From NCBI GenBank assembly GCA_965250025.1, contig OZ252283.1, positions 1,736,001-1,800,000 on the forward strand: a stretch of DNA of 64,000 nt. Reading direction: 5' to 3'. The notes under the pieces were generated by a model, which was not told where the DNA came from, ran no database searches, and was given only the letters and a program-made list of their open reading frames with translations. Source of the DNA: CBDDLD01 sp965250025. Lineage in GTDB: Bacteria; Bacteroidota; Bacteroidia; Flavobacteriales; Flavobacteriaceae. Positions 34,970-43,854 of the stretch are shown one piece after another; positions within the stretch are counted from its first letter, which is position 1; every line of letters starts with the position of its first letter. A program made the position numbers and the translations under genes.

Positions 34970-35523
34970 TGCGTATTATATCTGGCATATATAAGGGTAG
35001 AAAAATCATAGCCCCAAAAAAACTACCTGTCAGACCAACAACAGATATGGCAAAAGAGGCACTATTTAATATTTTGAATAACCGTTATTATTTTGACGAC
35101 ATATCTGTTCTTGATTTATTCGCTGGCACGGGAAACATCAGTTATGAGTTTGCGTCCAGAGGCACAGAACAAATTACAGCTGTAGATCAGAATTTTGGTT
35201 GTATTAAATTCATTGAAAATACCTCGAAAGCTTTTGAAATGCCTATAGAAACTATAAAAAGTGATGTGTTCAGTTATCTGGAGAAATACCACTCAAAATA
35301 CACTATAATATTTGCCGATCCACCTTATGGTTTTTCTGCTGAGGAATTTTTAAAGATCCCCGAATTGGTCTTCAAAAATGAACTTCTTGAGTCTGATGGC
35401 TTACTTATAGTTGAACATTCAAAACATACCGATATCTCATCCAATACATACTATAGCCATACTAAGACCTATGGTGGTAATGCATTCAGTTTTTTCGAAT
35501 TAGATCAAGATAATCTTTCTTAA
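34969..35523 (+). CDS. rsmD: 16S rRNA (guanine(966)-N2)-methyltransferase
   Basis: Methylates G966 in 16S rRNA during 30S assembly. A protein of 184 residues, with the family's N-terminus (MRIISGIYKGRKI, RPTTDMAKEALFNIL), SAM motif I DLFAGTGNISYEFASRG and catalytic FADPPYGF (DPPY). It overlaps the DUF3822 stop by one base. It is convergent with the RNase P RNA gene. Confidence 0.95.
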   Translation: MRIISGIYKGRKIIAPKKLPVRPTTDMAKEALFNILNNRYYFDDISVLDLFAGTGNISYEFASRGTEQITAVDQNFGCIKFIENTSKAFEMPIETIKSDVFSYLEKYHSKYTIIFADPPYGFSAEEFLKIPELVFKNELLESDGLLIVEHSKHTDISSNTYYSHTKTYGGNAFSFFELDQDNLS

Positions 35524-35540
35524 CCATCTGTTTTCTAAAA

Positions 35541-35574
35541 ACAAAAGAGCACAACTTGGTTGCACCCTTTTTTG
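35541..35574 (-). terminator. Terminator of the RNase P RNA gene
   Basis: On the - strand, AAAAGGGTGCAAC / GTTGTGCTCTTTT forms a 13-bp stem with three G-U pairs and a CCAA-type loop, followed by a T-run. On the + strand the wobble positions become mismatches, so the signal is directed to the - strand. Confidence 0.75.
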
Positions 35575-35578
35575 TTTT

Positions 35579-35884
35579 ATAAGCAAACCTGTAAGCCAAA
35601 TTCTGTACTCTAAAAGAGCCCTTATCATTTATCTGCATTTACTGTTACCAGCAAATTTTAGCTGCCTACCCTCTAACATCGGACGTGTTACCCTCAAACG
35701 TTAGTTTACATGGCATTGCACCGCATAGAGTTTACCTGATTTCACTACAGCATGACCTGTACATACTTTCTGTTGCACTTTTCCTAATCTTACGACCGAT
35801 GGCTGTTAGCCACTATGCTTACACTATGGTGTTCGGACTTTCCTACCCCAATAAATATCAGGATCGATAAGGCGGTTTGCTTAT
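35579..35884 (-). ncRNA. rnpB: RNase P RNA (bacterial class A)
   Basis: The catalytic RNA that trims tRNA 5' ends. On the - strand the RNA contains GGAAAGTCCGAACA (CR I region), the ACAGAATTTGGCTTACAG end, and GTGCAACAGAAAGTA and GGTAAACTC stretches typical of the family. The two ends pair perfectly (ATAAGCAAAC at 35579-35588 on the + strand with GTTTGCTTAT at 35875-35884) as helix P1. A -7 element lies directly upstream of the 5' end and a terminator just beyond the 3' end. A spurious + strand ORF covers part of it. About 306 nt, slightly short for class A. Confidence 0.93.
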
Positions 35885-35887
35885 TGG

Positions 35888-35895
35888 CAAAATTA
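35888..35895 (-). promoter_or_regulatory. -7 promoter element of rnpB
   Basis: On the - strand TAATTTTG fits TAnnTTTG and ends 3-4 nt before the predicted RNA 5' end; the -33 is not clear. Confidence 0.5.
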
Positions 35896-35938
35896 CATAA
35901 ATTGTTAATAACTCCTATTAAATTTAAGTTCTGAAAAA

Positions 35939-35967
35939 TTGCTATTCATTGGTTATTCTTAAATTTG
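35939..35967 (+). promoter_or_regulatory. Promoter of dnaX
   Basis: TTG (35939-35941), 18-nt spacer, TAAATTTG (35960-35967); the dnaX ATG is 18 bp later. Confidence 0.6.
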
Positions 35968-35985
35968 TAATTCATTCAATTTTCA

Positions 35986-37704
35986 ATGGAACATTTTGTA
36001 GTATCAGCTCGCAAATACAGACCGCAAACCTTCAAGGATGTTGTTGGTCAGCAAGCTATTACCAATACGCTTCGTAATGCTATTGAAAATAACCATCTGG
36101 CTCAGGCACTTTTATTTACTGGCCCTAGAGGTGTTGGTAAGACCACTTGTGCCAGAATATTAGCCAAGATGATAAATAGTGATGGCAATCAGACTGAAGA
36201 TGAGGATTTTGCTTTCAACATTTTTGAATTAGATGCTGCTTCAAACAATTCGGTAGATGATATTCGTAACCTCACCGATCAGGTTCGTATTCCTCCGCAG
36301 GTAGGTAAATATAAGGTCTATATTATTGATGAGGTACATATGCTTTCACAAGCTGCTTTTAATGCGTTTCTAAAAACACTTGAAGAACCACCAAAACATT
36401 GTATTTTCATACTTGCGACAACAGAAAAGCACAAGATCATTCCTACCATATTATCGCGATGCCAGATTTTTGATTTTAAACGTATCACGGTTAAAGATGC
36501 AAAGGGTTACCTTAAGTATATTGCAGAGGAACAAGGTATTACTGCTGAAGATGATGCTTTACACATTATCGCACAAAAAGCGGATGGTGCCATGAGGGAT
36601 GCTTTATCTATTTTTGATCGGGTAGTTAGTTTCTCAGGAAAAAACCTGACGCGTCAGGCAGTCACTGAAAATCTTAATGTCTTAGATTACGAAGTTTATT
36701 TTAAAAGCACCGATCATATTCTTAATCATCAAATCCCTGAATTACTGATACAATTCAACAGTATTTTATCGAGAGGATTCGATGGGCATCATTACATCGC
36801 CGGCTTAGCTTCCCACTTCAGAGATCTATTAGTCTGTAAAAGTCAAACCACTCTCGATTTGCTTGAAGTTGGTGAGGATACTAAAACCAAATATTTAGAG
36901 CAATGTCAAAAGGCTTCTCAAGCGTTTTTAATGGAGGGCATCAGACTTGCCAATGATTGCGATCTGAAGTATAAGACCAGTAAAAATCAAAGGTTACTGG
37001 TTGAACTTTGCTTAATGCAATTAGCCTCTATCAATTTTGATGGAGAAAAAAAAAATAGCAAACCTTACATAATTCCACCCGCTTATTTTAGAGAGAAGGG
37101 CATTACACCAATCCCTGTTCAAAAAAAACCAGCACCATCTACAACAACAGGTCCTGAGGTAACAGACCCTATCAATACTGAGGTATTACCAACGAAACCT
37201 GAAGTAGAAAAAACCATCCCAAAAATCACTATAGATAAGTCCCTGAAAACAACATCGGGATTGTCGTTAAAAAGCATTCAAAAAAAGAAAGAACATCAGA
37301 TCAAACAAATGGACGTGGTTATTGATGAAGATCAATTGCCAAAAGAACCTGTTACTCAAGAACGTTTATCTGAGGAATGGCAGAATTATATAGATAATTT
37401 GCACCGCAAAGGCGAAAAAATCATGGCTTCTATTTTAGAGATGGAACCCCCGAAGTTACAGGATACGTCTATTTGCCTAGAATATTCTAATGAAACTTTA
37501 AAATTGGAATTGGAGAGGGCTCAATACCCATTAATGCAATACTTACGCAAGACATTAAAGAATTATGATCTAAAATTAGATATTTCTGTCAATGAAGAAG
37601 TGGCAAAAAAGTACGCATTTACAGCTCAGGAAAAGTATGAGAAACTCAAGGATAAAAATCCTAATTTAGAACTTTTGAGAAAAACTTTTGGTTTAGACAT
37701 ATGA
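35986..37704 (+). CDS. dnaX: DNA polymerase III subunit gamma/tau
   Basis: Clamp-loader ATPase of the replicative polymerase. It has 572 residues. Walker A is GPRGVGKTT (about 46-54), Walker B IIDEVHML and sensor LATTEKHKI; the C-terminal third (from about 360) has a Pro/Lys-rich linker and tau-like helices. The zinc module usually present between Walker A and the ELDAAS segment (four cysteines) is missing: this region reads KMINSDGNQTEDED and has no cysteine. I recall the same in other flavobacteria, so it is probably a lineage trait and not damage. It is in an operon with a small lipoprotein and miaE. Confidence 0.95.
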   Translation: MEHFVVSARKYRPQTFKDVVGQQAITNTLRNAIENNHLAQALLFTGPRGVGKTTCARILAKMINSDGNQTEDEDFAFNIFELDAASNNSVDDIRNLTDQVRIPPQVGKYKVYIIDEVHMLSQAAFNAFLKTLEEPPKHCIFILATTEKHKIIPTILSRCQIFDFKRITVKDAKGYLKYIAEEQGITAEDDALHIIAQKADGAMRDALSIFDRVVSFSGKNLTRQAVTENLNVLDYEVYFKSTDHILNHQIPELLIQFNSILSRGFDGHHYIAGLASHFRDLLVCKSQTTLDLLEVGEDTKTKYLEQCQKASQAFLMEGIRLANDCDLKYKTSKNQRLLVELCLMQLASINFDGEKKNSKPYIIPPAYFREKGITPIPVQKKPAPSTTTGPEVTDPINTEVLPTKPEVEKTIPKITIDKSLKTTSGLSLKSIQKKKEHQIKQMDVVIDEDQLPKEPVTQERLSEEWQNYIDNLHRKGEKIMASILEMEPPKLQDTSICLEYSNETLKLELERAQYPLMQYLRKTLKNYDLKLDISVNEEVAKKYAFTAQEKYEKLKDKNPNLELLRKTFGLDI

Positions 37705-37711
37705 CGCTATT

Positions 37712-38281
37712 ATGATGAAATCAATTTTACTATTATTGTTTGTCATACTTATTGGCTTTACTAGTTGTGAAGGCCGAAGATCGATCAACACATCCCTATC
37801 AGAAAACATCAACCGATTCAATGAAGAGCATCGCTTTGAATTAAACACTTACCTACCAGAAAGTTATAATGAAACCCTCACGGATACCACCTTAGCTAAT
37901 GGTTTCAAGATCAAAGTTAAAGTGTATACCAATATGGCTCAAAGCTTGATAAAAACAAAACAAGAAGACCGTATAAGTCACAATTATCATTACAGAGAAG
38001 TAAAAGGTCAGGTATATATTACATATAACAACACTTCTATATTTGAGAGAGTTATAAATAAAGCATTTATACAATCTGCAAGCAAAATATCTGAAGACGC
38101 TTTTAAATCATATAATTTAGAAGGCATCTGGGTCAATCATGAAGACGCTATAGCTTCAGATTTAGTTAGTTTTGATATTCGCTATTGTACTATAGATACA
38201 GGAAACTGTAAAGTTTTTAATCTCATAGTACAACCCGACGGAAGTTTTGATTTAAAAACAAAAAAAGATAATATTTATTAA
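37712..38281 (+). CDS. Putative lipoprotein, unknown function
   Basis: A 189-residue protein with a lipoprotein signal peptide and lipobox (GFTSC, Cys19-20 region). The rest is a beta-rich domain (TLANGFKIKVKVY, NYHYREVKGQVYITYNN). No family recognised. It follows dnaX by 7 bp and precedes miaE by 2 bp, so it is co-transcribed with them. The start could be either of the first two Met codons. Confidence 0.7.
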   Translation: MMKSILLLLFVILIGFTSCEGRRSINTSLSENINRFNEEHRFELNTYLPESYNETLTDTTLANGFKIKVKVYTNMAQSLIKTKQEDRISHNYHYREVKGQVYITYNNTSIFERVINKAFIQSASKISEDAFKSYNLEGIWVNHEDAIASDLVSFDIRYCTIDTGNCKVFNLIVQPDGSFDLKTKKDNIY

Positions 38282-38283
38282 AC

Positions 38284-38865
38284 ATGTTAGGGCTAAAATT
38301 ACCAACAGATCCTCGATGGGTTAACATCGTTGAGAAAAATATAGAAGAGATCTTAACAGACCATGCATACTGTGAACAAAAAGCTACCAGTACAGCAATT
38401 TCTTTAATAGTTAGTTTTCCTGAGTATACAGATTTAGTTAAAGAAATGACAGCTTTGGTAAAAGAAGAGATCAGCCATTTTAAAATGGTACATGATAAAA
38501 TTATTGACAGAGGCTGGGTATTAGGAAGAGATCGTAAAGACGATTATGTTATTGAACTCGTAAAATTCTTTCCTAAAGGAGGTAGCAGAACAACACAATT
38601 AGTGCATCGGTTATTATATGCTGCATTAATAGAAGCCAGAAGTTGTGAACGCTTTAGGCTGCTTTCTGAAGAACTGGAAGATAAAGAGCTTGCTGATTTT
38701 TACAGAAAACTAATGGTTAGTGAAGCCAATCATTATACCATGTTCTTAGGTTTTGCCAGACAGTACGGAGAACGAAAAGAGGTCGATGAAAAATGGCAAC
38801 AGCTTTTAGAATATGAAGCAACTATTATGAAAGATCTAGGTAAGAAAGAAACCATTCATGGCTAA
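38284..38865 (+). CDS. miaE: tRNA-(ms[2]io[6]A)-hydroxylase MiaE
   Basis: Di-iron, ferritin-like monooxygenase that hydroxylates the ms2i6A modification at position 37 of certain tRNAs. It has 193 residues. The ligand pattern is visible: first Glu in DHAYCEQKATS, EEISHFKMVH, the second set in EARSCERF, and SEANHYTMF. N-terminal LGLKLPTDPRWV is typical. Last gene of the dnaX operon; a strong terminator follows. Confidence 0.93.
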   Translation: MLGLKLPTDPRWVNIVEKNIEEILTDHAYCEQKATSTAISLIVSFPEYTDLVKEMTALVKEEISHFKMVHDKIIDRGWVLGRDRKDDYVIELVKFFPKGGSRTTQLVHRLLYAALIEARSCERFRLLSEELEDKELADFYRKLMVSEANHYTMFLGFARQYGERKEVDEKWQQLLEYEATIMKDLGKKETIHG

Positions 38866-38881
38866 GGCTTAATTACACATT

Positions 38882-38923
38882 AAAAAAGAAAAGCTCCGAT
38901 AGTTCTCGGAGCTTTTCTTTTTT
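38882..38923. terminator. Bidirectional terminator
   Basis: An 18-bp perfect stem (AAAAAAGAAAAGCTCCGA, 38882-38899, with 38906-38923) and a 6-nt loop, A/T tails on both sides. It lies between miaE (+) and the outer-membrane protein gene (-). Confidence 0.92.
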
Positions 38924-38945
38924 AATATATAGATCCAATTTTAGG

Positions 38946-39476
38946 CTATATCTTAATACCTATACCAAATTGAATGTTATGATTAATAGCTTCGGCCGTA
39001 GTTAGATCTTCATCTAATATGTTTGTAAGTCCATATGAATATCTGGCATCGATAAATATTTCATCCGTAATCATATATTCCAGACCTCCAACAGCAGAGA
39101 ATGCAAACGTAGAAAACCCATCGTTATCTTCCCATGTTTTTAAGCTTAGCTGTGGTCCAACACCAACTTTTAGAGCATCAGTAATATTGTACCTTAATTG
39201 TATAGGTAACTGAATGTAATCTGCTCTGAGAGGCTCTTCTTTACCACCTTCGGCAGAATATTGCAATTCTGTTAATAACGAAATTGAATTTGTGAGTCCA
39301 AAATCTACAAATCCGGCAAACGCCATACCATTTCTGTGTTTATTTTCAAAAGTGGCATCAGGATCAAAATCGAGATTAGAAATGTTATATCCAATTCTAA
39401 TACCATAAGAGGTTTCTTGAGAAAAACTAAAACTTAAACATAAAACAATAGCCAATATTGAAAATAATGTTTTCAT
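38946..39476 (-). CDS. Outer-membrane beta-barrel protein (PorT-like)
   Basis: A 176-residue protein with a clear signal peptide (MKTLFSILAIVLCLSFSFSQ) and alternating beta strands (YGIRIGYNISNL, MAFAGFVDFGLTNSISLLTELQYS, QLPIQLRYNITDALKVGVGPQLS, FAFSAVGGLEYMI) as in small 8-stranded barrels of the OmpW/PorT type. The C-terminus ends in a hydrophobic strand (HNIQFGIGIKI). No specific role can be given. It is monocistronic, between the dnaX and ppk clusters. Confidence 0.83.
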   Translation of the reverse strand: MKTLFSILAIVLCLSFSFSQETSYGIRIGYNISNLDFDPDATFENKHRNGMAFAGFVDFGLTNSISLLTELQYSAEGGKEEPLRADYIQLPIQLRYNITDALKVGVGPQLSLKTWEDNDGFSTFAFSAVGGLEYMITDEIFIDARYSYGLTNILDEDLTTAEAINHNIQFGIGIKI

Positions 39477-39569
39477 AATTAAAGTGATTTTATTGGCTAA
39501 TATAAGTTTAATAATATTCCTACGATCTAAATACTAGATTTTAGTAATAAAAAAGTGGATAAACGGTAC

Positions 39570-40478
39570 TTAAGATAATAAATTACTTGATACGGTTTTA
39601 TAATAAACGCTCTTTATGATGCCATCAGATAGTCCAATCTTAGGCACGTAAATATGCTTGGCATTACTCCATTTCATGGCTAAGAGATATATCCTGGTTG
39701 CCGGAATAATAACATCAGCCCTATCCTGATTAAGATTGAGTTTTGTAATACGCTCTTCGTATGTATAATCCTGTAGTGTCTTGTAATAATTAGTAAGGTA
39801 AAAATAGGTCAATGGTTTTCCTATATCTTTACCCGATATTTTAAATATCTTATTAATATTACCTCCTGAGCCTATCAATTCAATTTTATCATAACGCCCA
39901 GAGTTCTCTTTAATCCAATGCTCTAGTTCATGCCATGTAGCATCATTAACCATATCGTTCAATAGTCTTACAGTTCCAATCTTGAATGACTTAGAGGTCA
40001 CTTTATGGCCATTATGAATAATAGAAAATTCTGTACTTCCGCCACCAACATCCACATAGAGGTAGGTTTTATTGGGATCTATAAACGTATTTAAATCTGT
40101 AGCAGCAATAATAGTCGCTTCCTCTTCGCCTCCTATGATATCAATTTTTATATTACATTGTTCTTCAATGATCTGAGTAAGTATTTCATTATTCCCAGCT
40201 TCACGCATGGCAGAAGTTGCACAAGCCTTATAGCGCTCCACACCATGAGACTTCATTAATAAGTTAAAAGCCGACATGGTATCTACCATTCGTGTTGTGT
40301 TATAATCAGATACTTCACCTCTTATAAAAACATCAGCGCCTAATCGTATGGGTACTCTTACCAGAGAATTTTTTTTAAATACCGGAGGACTGCCTTTTTC
40401 TTCAATAATATTAGAAATCAGCAATCTTACCGCATTAGAACCAATATCTATAGCTGCATATTTTTTAATCTTCAACAT
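39570..40478 (-). CDS. ppx: Exopolyphosphatase / guanosine pentaphosphate phosphohydrolase family protein
   Basis: Ppx/GppA phosphatase of 302 residues, the short N-terminal actin-like form lacking the HD domain. The two nucleotide-binding blocks are AIDIGSNAVRLLI (start) and YVDVGGGSTEFSI (about residue 143). It hydrolyses polyphosphate end groups or pppGpp; the operon with ppk1 points to polyphosphate. The symbol is by homology and operon context. Confidence 0.9.
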   Translation of the reverse strand: MLKIKKYAAIDIGSNAVRLLISNIIEEKGSPPVFKKNSLVRVPIRLGADVFIRGEVSDYNTTRMVDTMSAFNLLMKSHGVERYKACATSAMREAGNNEILTQIIEEQCNIKIDIIGGEEEATIIAATDLNTFIDPNKTYLYVDVGGGSTEFSIIHNGHKVTSKSFKIGTVRLLNDMVNDATWHELEHWIKENSGRYDKIELIGSGGNINKIFKISGKDIGKPLTYFYLTNYYKTLQDYTYEERITKLNLNQDRADVIIPATRIYLLAMKWSNAKHIYVPKIGLSDGIIKSVYYKTVSSNLLS

Positions 40479-40480
40479 TC

Positions 40481-42535
40481 TTAATTTTCTAATTTCTTTA
40501 AATAATAATTATAAGTATCAAATTGAGCGCGAACTTTAGGAAGATTATTGACCTTATATTTATTATCCTGTTTTGCGTTAATAACCCGAGCCTTGACATT
40601 ATCATTCCAACAGATTTCAAACAAATCCTGCAGCTCATTTTTAATATCTTTATCATAAATAGGGCAACTTACTTCCACTCTATTATCAATATTTCGTGTC
40701 ATCCAATCGGCCGAAGAAATGTAAATCTTAGGATCGTTATTATTTGAAAAAATGTACAATCTTGTGTGCTCTAAAAATTTATCTATAATACTAATAATCT
40801 CTATATTCTCACTCATACCTTCAACGCCAGGCACCAGACAGCATATACCTCTAACTATCATTTGTATTTTTACTCCCGCTCTACTCGCTTCATACAATTT
40901 GTCTATCATTTTATAGCTGCTGATACTGTTCATTTTCAATTTAATGTATGCAGCCTTACCATTCTTGGCATTTTCAATTTCATTATCTATTAGAGCAAAT
41001 AGTTTAGTTTTGGTATAATGCGGTGACGTAATAATATGTTTATATCTGTTGATTTTATAGTTTACTTCAAAAAAATCGAAGACTTTATTAATATCTTTTA
41101 AAATTTTTGAATTTGAAGTGAATAGTGTAAAATCAGTATATATTTTGGCTGTAGACTCATTAAAATTACCTGTACTGACAAAGCCATAACGTATTAGCTT
41201 ATCGTCCTCTTCACGTTCAATAACGCACATTTTACTATGTACTTTAAGTCCGGTTACACCAAACAGCATATTTACACCCTCATGCTGCATTTGCTCAGCA
41301 TAGCTAATATTAGCTTCTTCATCGAATCGCGCCCTTAATTCGATCGATACGGTAACTTTTTTTCCATTTTTTGCAGCATTGATAAGCGAACTCGCTACAT
41401 GAGATATCTGAGCTAATCTGTATATCGTAATCTTAATGGTTTTCACTTTGGGGTCTAGAGCAGCTTCCCTTAAAAACTTAACGATGTATGAAAACGTATG
41501 ATAAGGTGTATATACCAAATAGTCTTTATTGGCAATGGTTTTGAAAATACTTTCTTCTAAACTAAGTCCTTTTACAGGTAATGGTTTTATCTTTTCGTAT
41601 AACAATTCATTACGCCCTAAACTAGGAAACCCCATATAATCTCTACGGTTGTGATAACGACCTCCCGGTATGATACTATCTTTAGTATCTATAGCCATAC
41701 GCTCTAACAAAAAGTTCAATGTATCTTCACAAATATTTTTATCATATACAAAACGAACCGGATCACCTATTTGACGGTCTTTCACACTTTCAGAGATTTT
41801 TTCGATAAAACTTTTACTCAAGTCACTATCAAAATCAAGCTCACCATCTCTGGTGATTTTGATCATATGCGCTTCTATGGATTTATAATTAAAAATATTA
41901 AAGATGTCATTTAAGCAATACCTAAGAACATCATCAATCATGATAATGTAATCAGAATCGTCTTTTTTAGGCAACACGATGAATCGGTCCATCGATCTTG
42001 ATATCTCAATCAAAGCATACTGATTAGCACCTGAATCATCTGTCATTTTAACTGCAAGATATGCCGCACTGTCCTTTAACTCCGGAAGGGCAACTTTATC
42101 GTCCAAAACAATAACTACAAGTGCCGGGCTAATTACCTGAAAAAAGTAGGACTTGATAAAGTTATGATGATATTGATCAATATCGTCTTCATTAATCTTG
42201 AATATCTTTTCTTTTTGTAATTCGTTATTAATCTGAGAAAGAATCTCTAAACTTTCACTTTGTTGTTCAATTACAATTTTAGTAATCTGCTCTAAAAGGT
42301 CACTAGCTTTGATACCTCCTAGCTCACTTTTACCACCTTTACCTGCTTCATCAATACGTTTAACTGTGGCATACCTGACCTTAAAAAATTCATCCAGATT
42401 GTTCGAAAAAATTCCAAGAAAACGAAACCGTTCAATTAATGGCACATTGGTATCAGCTGCCTCTTGAAGTACACGAGCATTGAATTGTAGCCAGCTCAAT
42501 TCTCTATTTATATAACTGTTTTTTTCTTTGGTCAT
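40481..42535 (-). CDS. ppk1: Polyphosphate kinase 1
   Basis: Makes polyphosphate from ATP at the membrane. It has 684 residues and all four PPK1 domains: N-terminal YINRELSWLQFNARVLQEA, the middle domain, and the two C-terminal phospholipase D-like domains with the phospho-His in GLKVHSKMCVIE and the second His in FLEHTRLYIF, plus YISSADWMTRN. The preceding sixA overlaps by one base (TAATG-type) and ppx follows 2 bp later, so the three are one operon. Confidence 0.96.
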   Translation of the reverse strand: MTKEKNSYINRELSWLQFNARVLQEAADTNVPLIERFRFLGIFSNNLDEFFKVRYATVKRIDEAGKGGKSELGGIKASDLLEQITKIVIEQQSESLEILSQINNELQKEKIFKINEDDIDQYHHNFIKSYFFQVISPALVVIVLDDKVALPELKDSAAYLAVKMTDDSGANQYALIEISRSMDRFIVLPKKDDSDYIIMIDDVLRYCLNDIFNIFNYKSIEAHMIKITRDGELDFDSDLSKSFIEKISESVKDRQIGDPVRFVYDKNICEDTLNFLLERMAIDTKDSIIPGGRYHNRRDYMGFPSLGRNELLYEKIKPLPVKGLSLEESIFKTIANKDYLVYTPYHTFSYIVKFLREAALDPKVKTIKITIYRLAQISHVASSLINAAKNGKKVTVSIELRARFDEEANISYAEQMQHEGVNMLFGVTGLKVHSKMCVIEREEDDKLIRYGFVSTGNFNESTAKIYTDFTLFTSNSKILKDINKVFDFFEVNYKINRYKHIITSPHYTKTKLFALIDNEIENAKNGKAAYIKLKMNSISSYKMIDKLYEASRAGVKIQMIVRGICCLVPGVEGMSENIEIISIIDKFLEHTRLYIFSNNNDPKIYISSADWMTRNIDNRVEVSCPIYDKDIKNELQDLFEICWNDNVKARVINAKQDNKYKVNNLPKVRAQFDTYNYYLKKLEN

Positions 42536-43020
42536 TATTTTAAATTCTTAGGTATAATGATTAATTCTGTTTTACCTTTTTTAAGTGCGCTCCACATCTC
42601 AATATCTATATTGAGCTTTACCAAACCAGCGGTAGGTAAATTGTCTATAAATTTGTCGCCAAATATATTAGAAATAGATGTGAAAGCATGGTTATGACCA
42701 AATAACATTATGTTTTTATAATTGTCAGGTAACGATTTAATAAAATCAATCACCAGATTACCACTAAAATCGTATAAACTTTCTTCAATGTGAAGCATTG
42801 AATCCTCTAATTTCAAACCTTCCATAAAAATCTTGCATGTAGACAAAGCCCTGTTTGCCGGGCTAGAAAAAATAACTTCTGGGTAAAAATTGTAACTTTT
42901 AAACTGATTTAGAACCAGTTGAGTATCTGTTACACCTCTCTGTTTTAGGGGTCTCTCACGATCTGAAACATCAAATTCCCAAGATGATTTTCCGTGACGC
43001 ATTAGTAATATTGATTTCAT
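42535..43020 (-). CDS. Histidine phosphatase family protein (SixA-like)
   Basis: A ~161-residue phosphohistidine phosphatase. The catalytic RHG motif is LLMRHGKSSWE at the N-terminus, RALSTCKIFMEG and the late LFGHNHAFT carry the second His. The start at 43020 (MKSILLMRHG) is preferred; an ATG seven codons earlier adds only a polar stretch. It is the first gene of the sixA-ppk1-ppx operon. SixA-type enzymes act on phosphohistidine in sensor proteins; a role with the phospho-His of Ppk1 is a guess. Confidence 0.88.
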   Translation of the reverse strand: MKSILLMRHGKSSWEFDVSDRERPLKQRGVTDTQLVLNQFKSYNFYPEVIFSSPANRALSTCKIFMEGLKLEDSMLHIEESLYDFSGNLVIDFIKSLPDNYKNIMLFGHNHAFTSISNIFGDKFIDNLPTAGLVKLNIDIEMWSALKKGKTELIIIPKNLK

Positions 43021-43195
43021 ATAATTATCGTTGAAATGCATTTTTTTTCGATAAAATGTTGCATATTTCCGTTTTAACGAGTATTTTGCCGCTTTAACAT
43101 TTATTTTTGCCTAGCATCTTAGTAATAAGTTGCTTTGTGAAGTAAAATTAATGTAAATGACCCCAAATCAAAAATATATTAATCAATCCATTTTC

Positions 43196-43310
43196 GTACT
43201 TGAAAAAAGTACATCCCTTCCCTCAAAACATTATCAAAGTAAATTAATGACGTTAACGCGTCAATTTTGACATATTGTATTTTGACCAGTTTAATATTGA
43301 CTGATCAAAA
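43196..43310 (+). promoter_or_regulatory. Cluster of three inverted repeats upstream of the surface operon
   Basis: The 302-bp gap 43042-43343 between divergent sixA and the surface operon holds three dyads: GTACTT/AAGTAC (43196-43201/43207-43212), TGACG/CGTCA (43248-43252/43259-43263), and TTTTGACCAG/CTGATCAAAA (43280-43289/43301-43310; 9 of 10 match, 11-nt spacer). No full TAnnTTTG match was found; TATTTTG at 43279-43285 is one base short. None is followed by a T-run on the + strand, so terminators are unlikely. Confidence 0.45.
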
Positions 43311-43343
43311 AAAAGAATAACAAATTTATACATACAAAGGATT

Positions 43344-43820
43344 ATGAAACTTATATCCATTTTAATGATGTTGTGTTTTATCAACGTAAACAATGAAGTT
43401 ATCAATGTCGGTAATTGTAATGCTGAATTAACCGTTGAAAAGAACAGGCATAATAGGTCCACTGACAATGGTACTGCTCGTTTCAGACTCGTGCTGAAAA
43501 ATACTTCGAACAGTAAGCAGACTTATCAATTATCCACTATGAATATGGATAAGCCTGGTAATAATAAAATGAAAAAGAATTTTAAATCATTACCAGACAA
43601 TGTTGCTTTCAAGTTTTTACATAAAAAGTCGCTCAAAAATGCTAATGAAGTTACACTTAACGGTGGAGAAGTATACAAATTCATGGTTGATGTAACTGTA
43701 CCTGATGGAACTCAATACAACACATGGGGTTGTATAGAAGTCACTGCTACAACAGCGCAATGCAAATCGACTGCTAAAACTTTCTTAAATGTATATGTAT
43801 CAGATCCTTCTGAAGAGTAA
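43344..43820 (+). CDS. Small secreted protein, first gene of the surface operon, unknown function
   Basis: A 158-residue protein with an N-terminal hydrophobic stretch (MKLISILMMLCFINVNN) that would export it. The rest is one beta-sandwich-like domain: AELTVEKNRHNRS, RFRLVLKNTSNSKQTYQLST, VTLNGGEVYKFMVDVTVPDGTQYNTWGCIEVTA, resembling bacterial Ig-like/NEW3 domains that describe extracellular stalks. Four cysteines are visible. It ends 34 bp before the giant gene and is presumably co-transcribed with it. It has no T9SS sorting domain. Perhaps a periplasmic or surface accessory to the giant protein; that is inference from position. Confidence 0.65.
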   Translation: MKLISILMMLCFINVNNEVINVGNCNAELTVEKNRHNRSTDNGTARFRLVLKNTSNSKQTYQLSTMNMDKPGNNKMKKNFKSLPDNVAFKFLHKKSLKNANEVTLNGGEVYKFMVDVTVPDGTQYNTWGCIEVTATTAQCKSTAKTFLNVYVSDPSEE

Positions 43821-43854
43821 GTATCGAAACAAATCTGGCTATTAATCAAAACTT

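Noticed and set aside
35685..35870. 61-codon + strand ORF
   Set aside because: It lies antisense inside the RNase P RNA gene, whose conserved motifs, P1 helix, promoter and terminator are all present.
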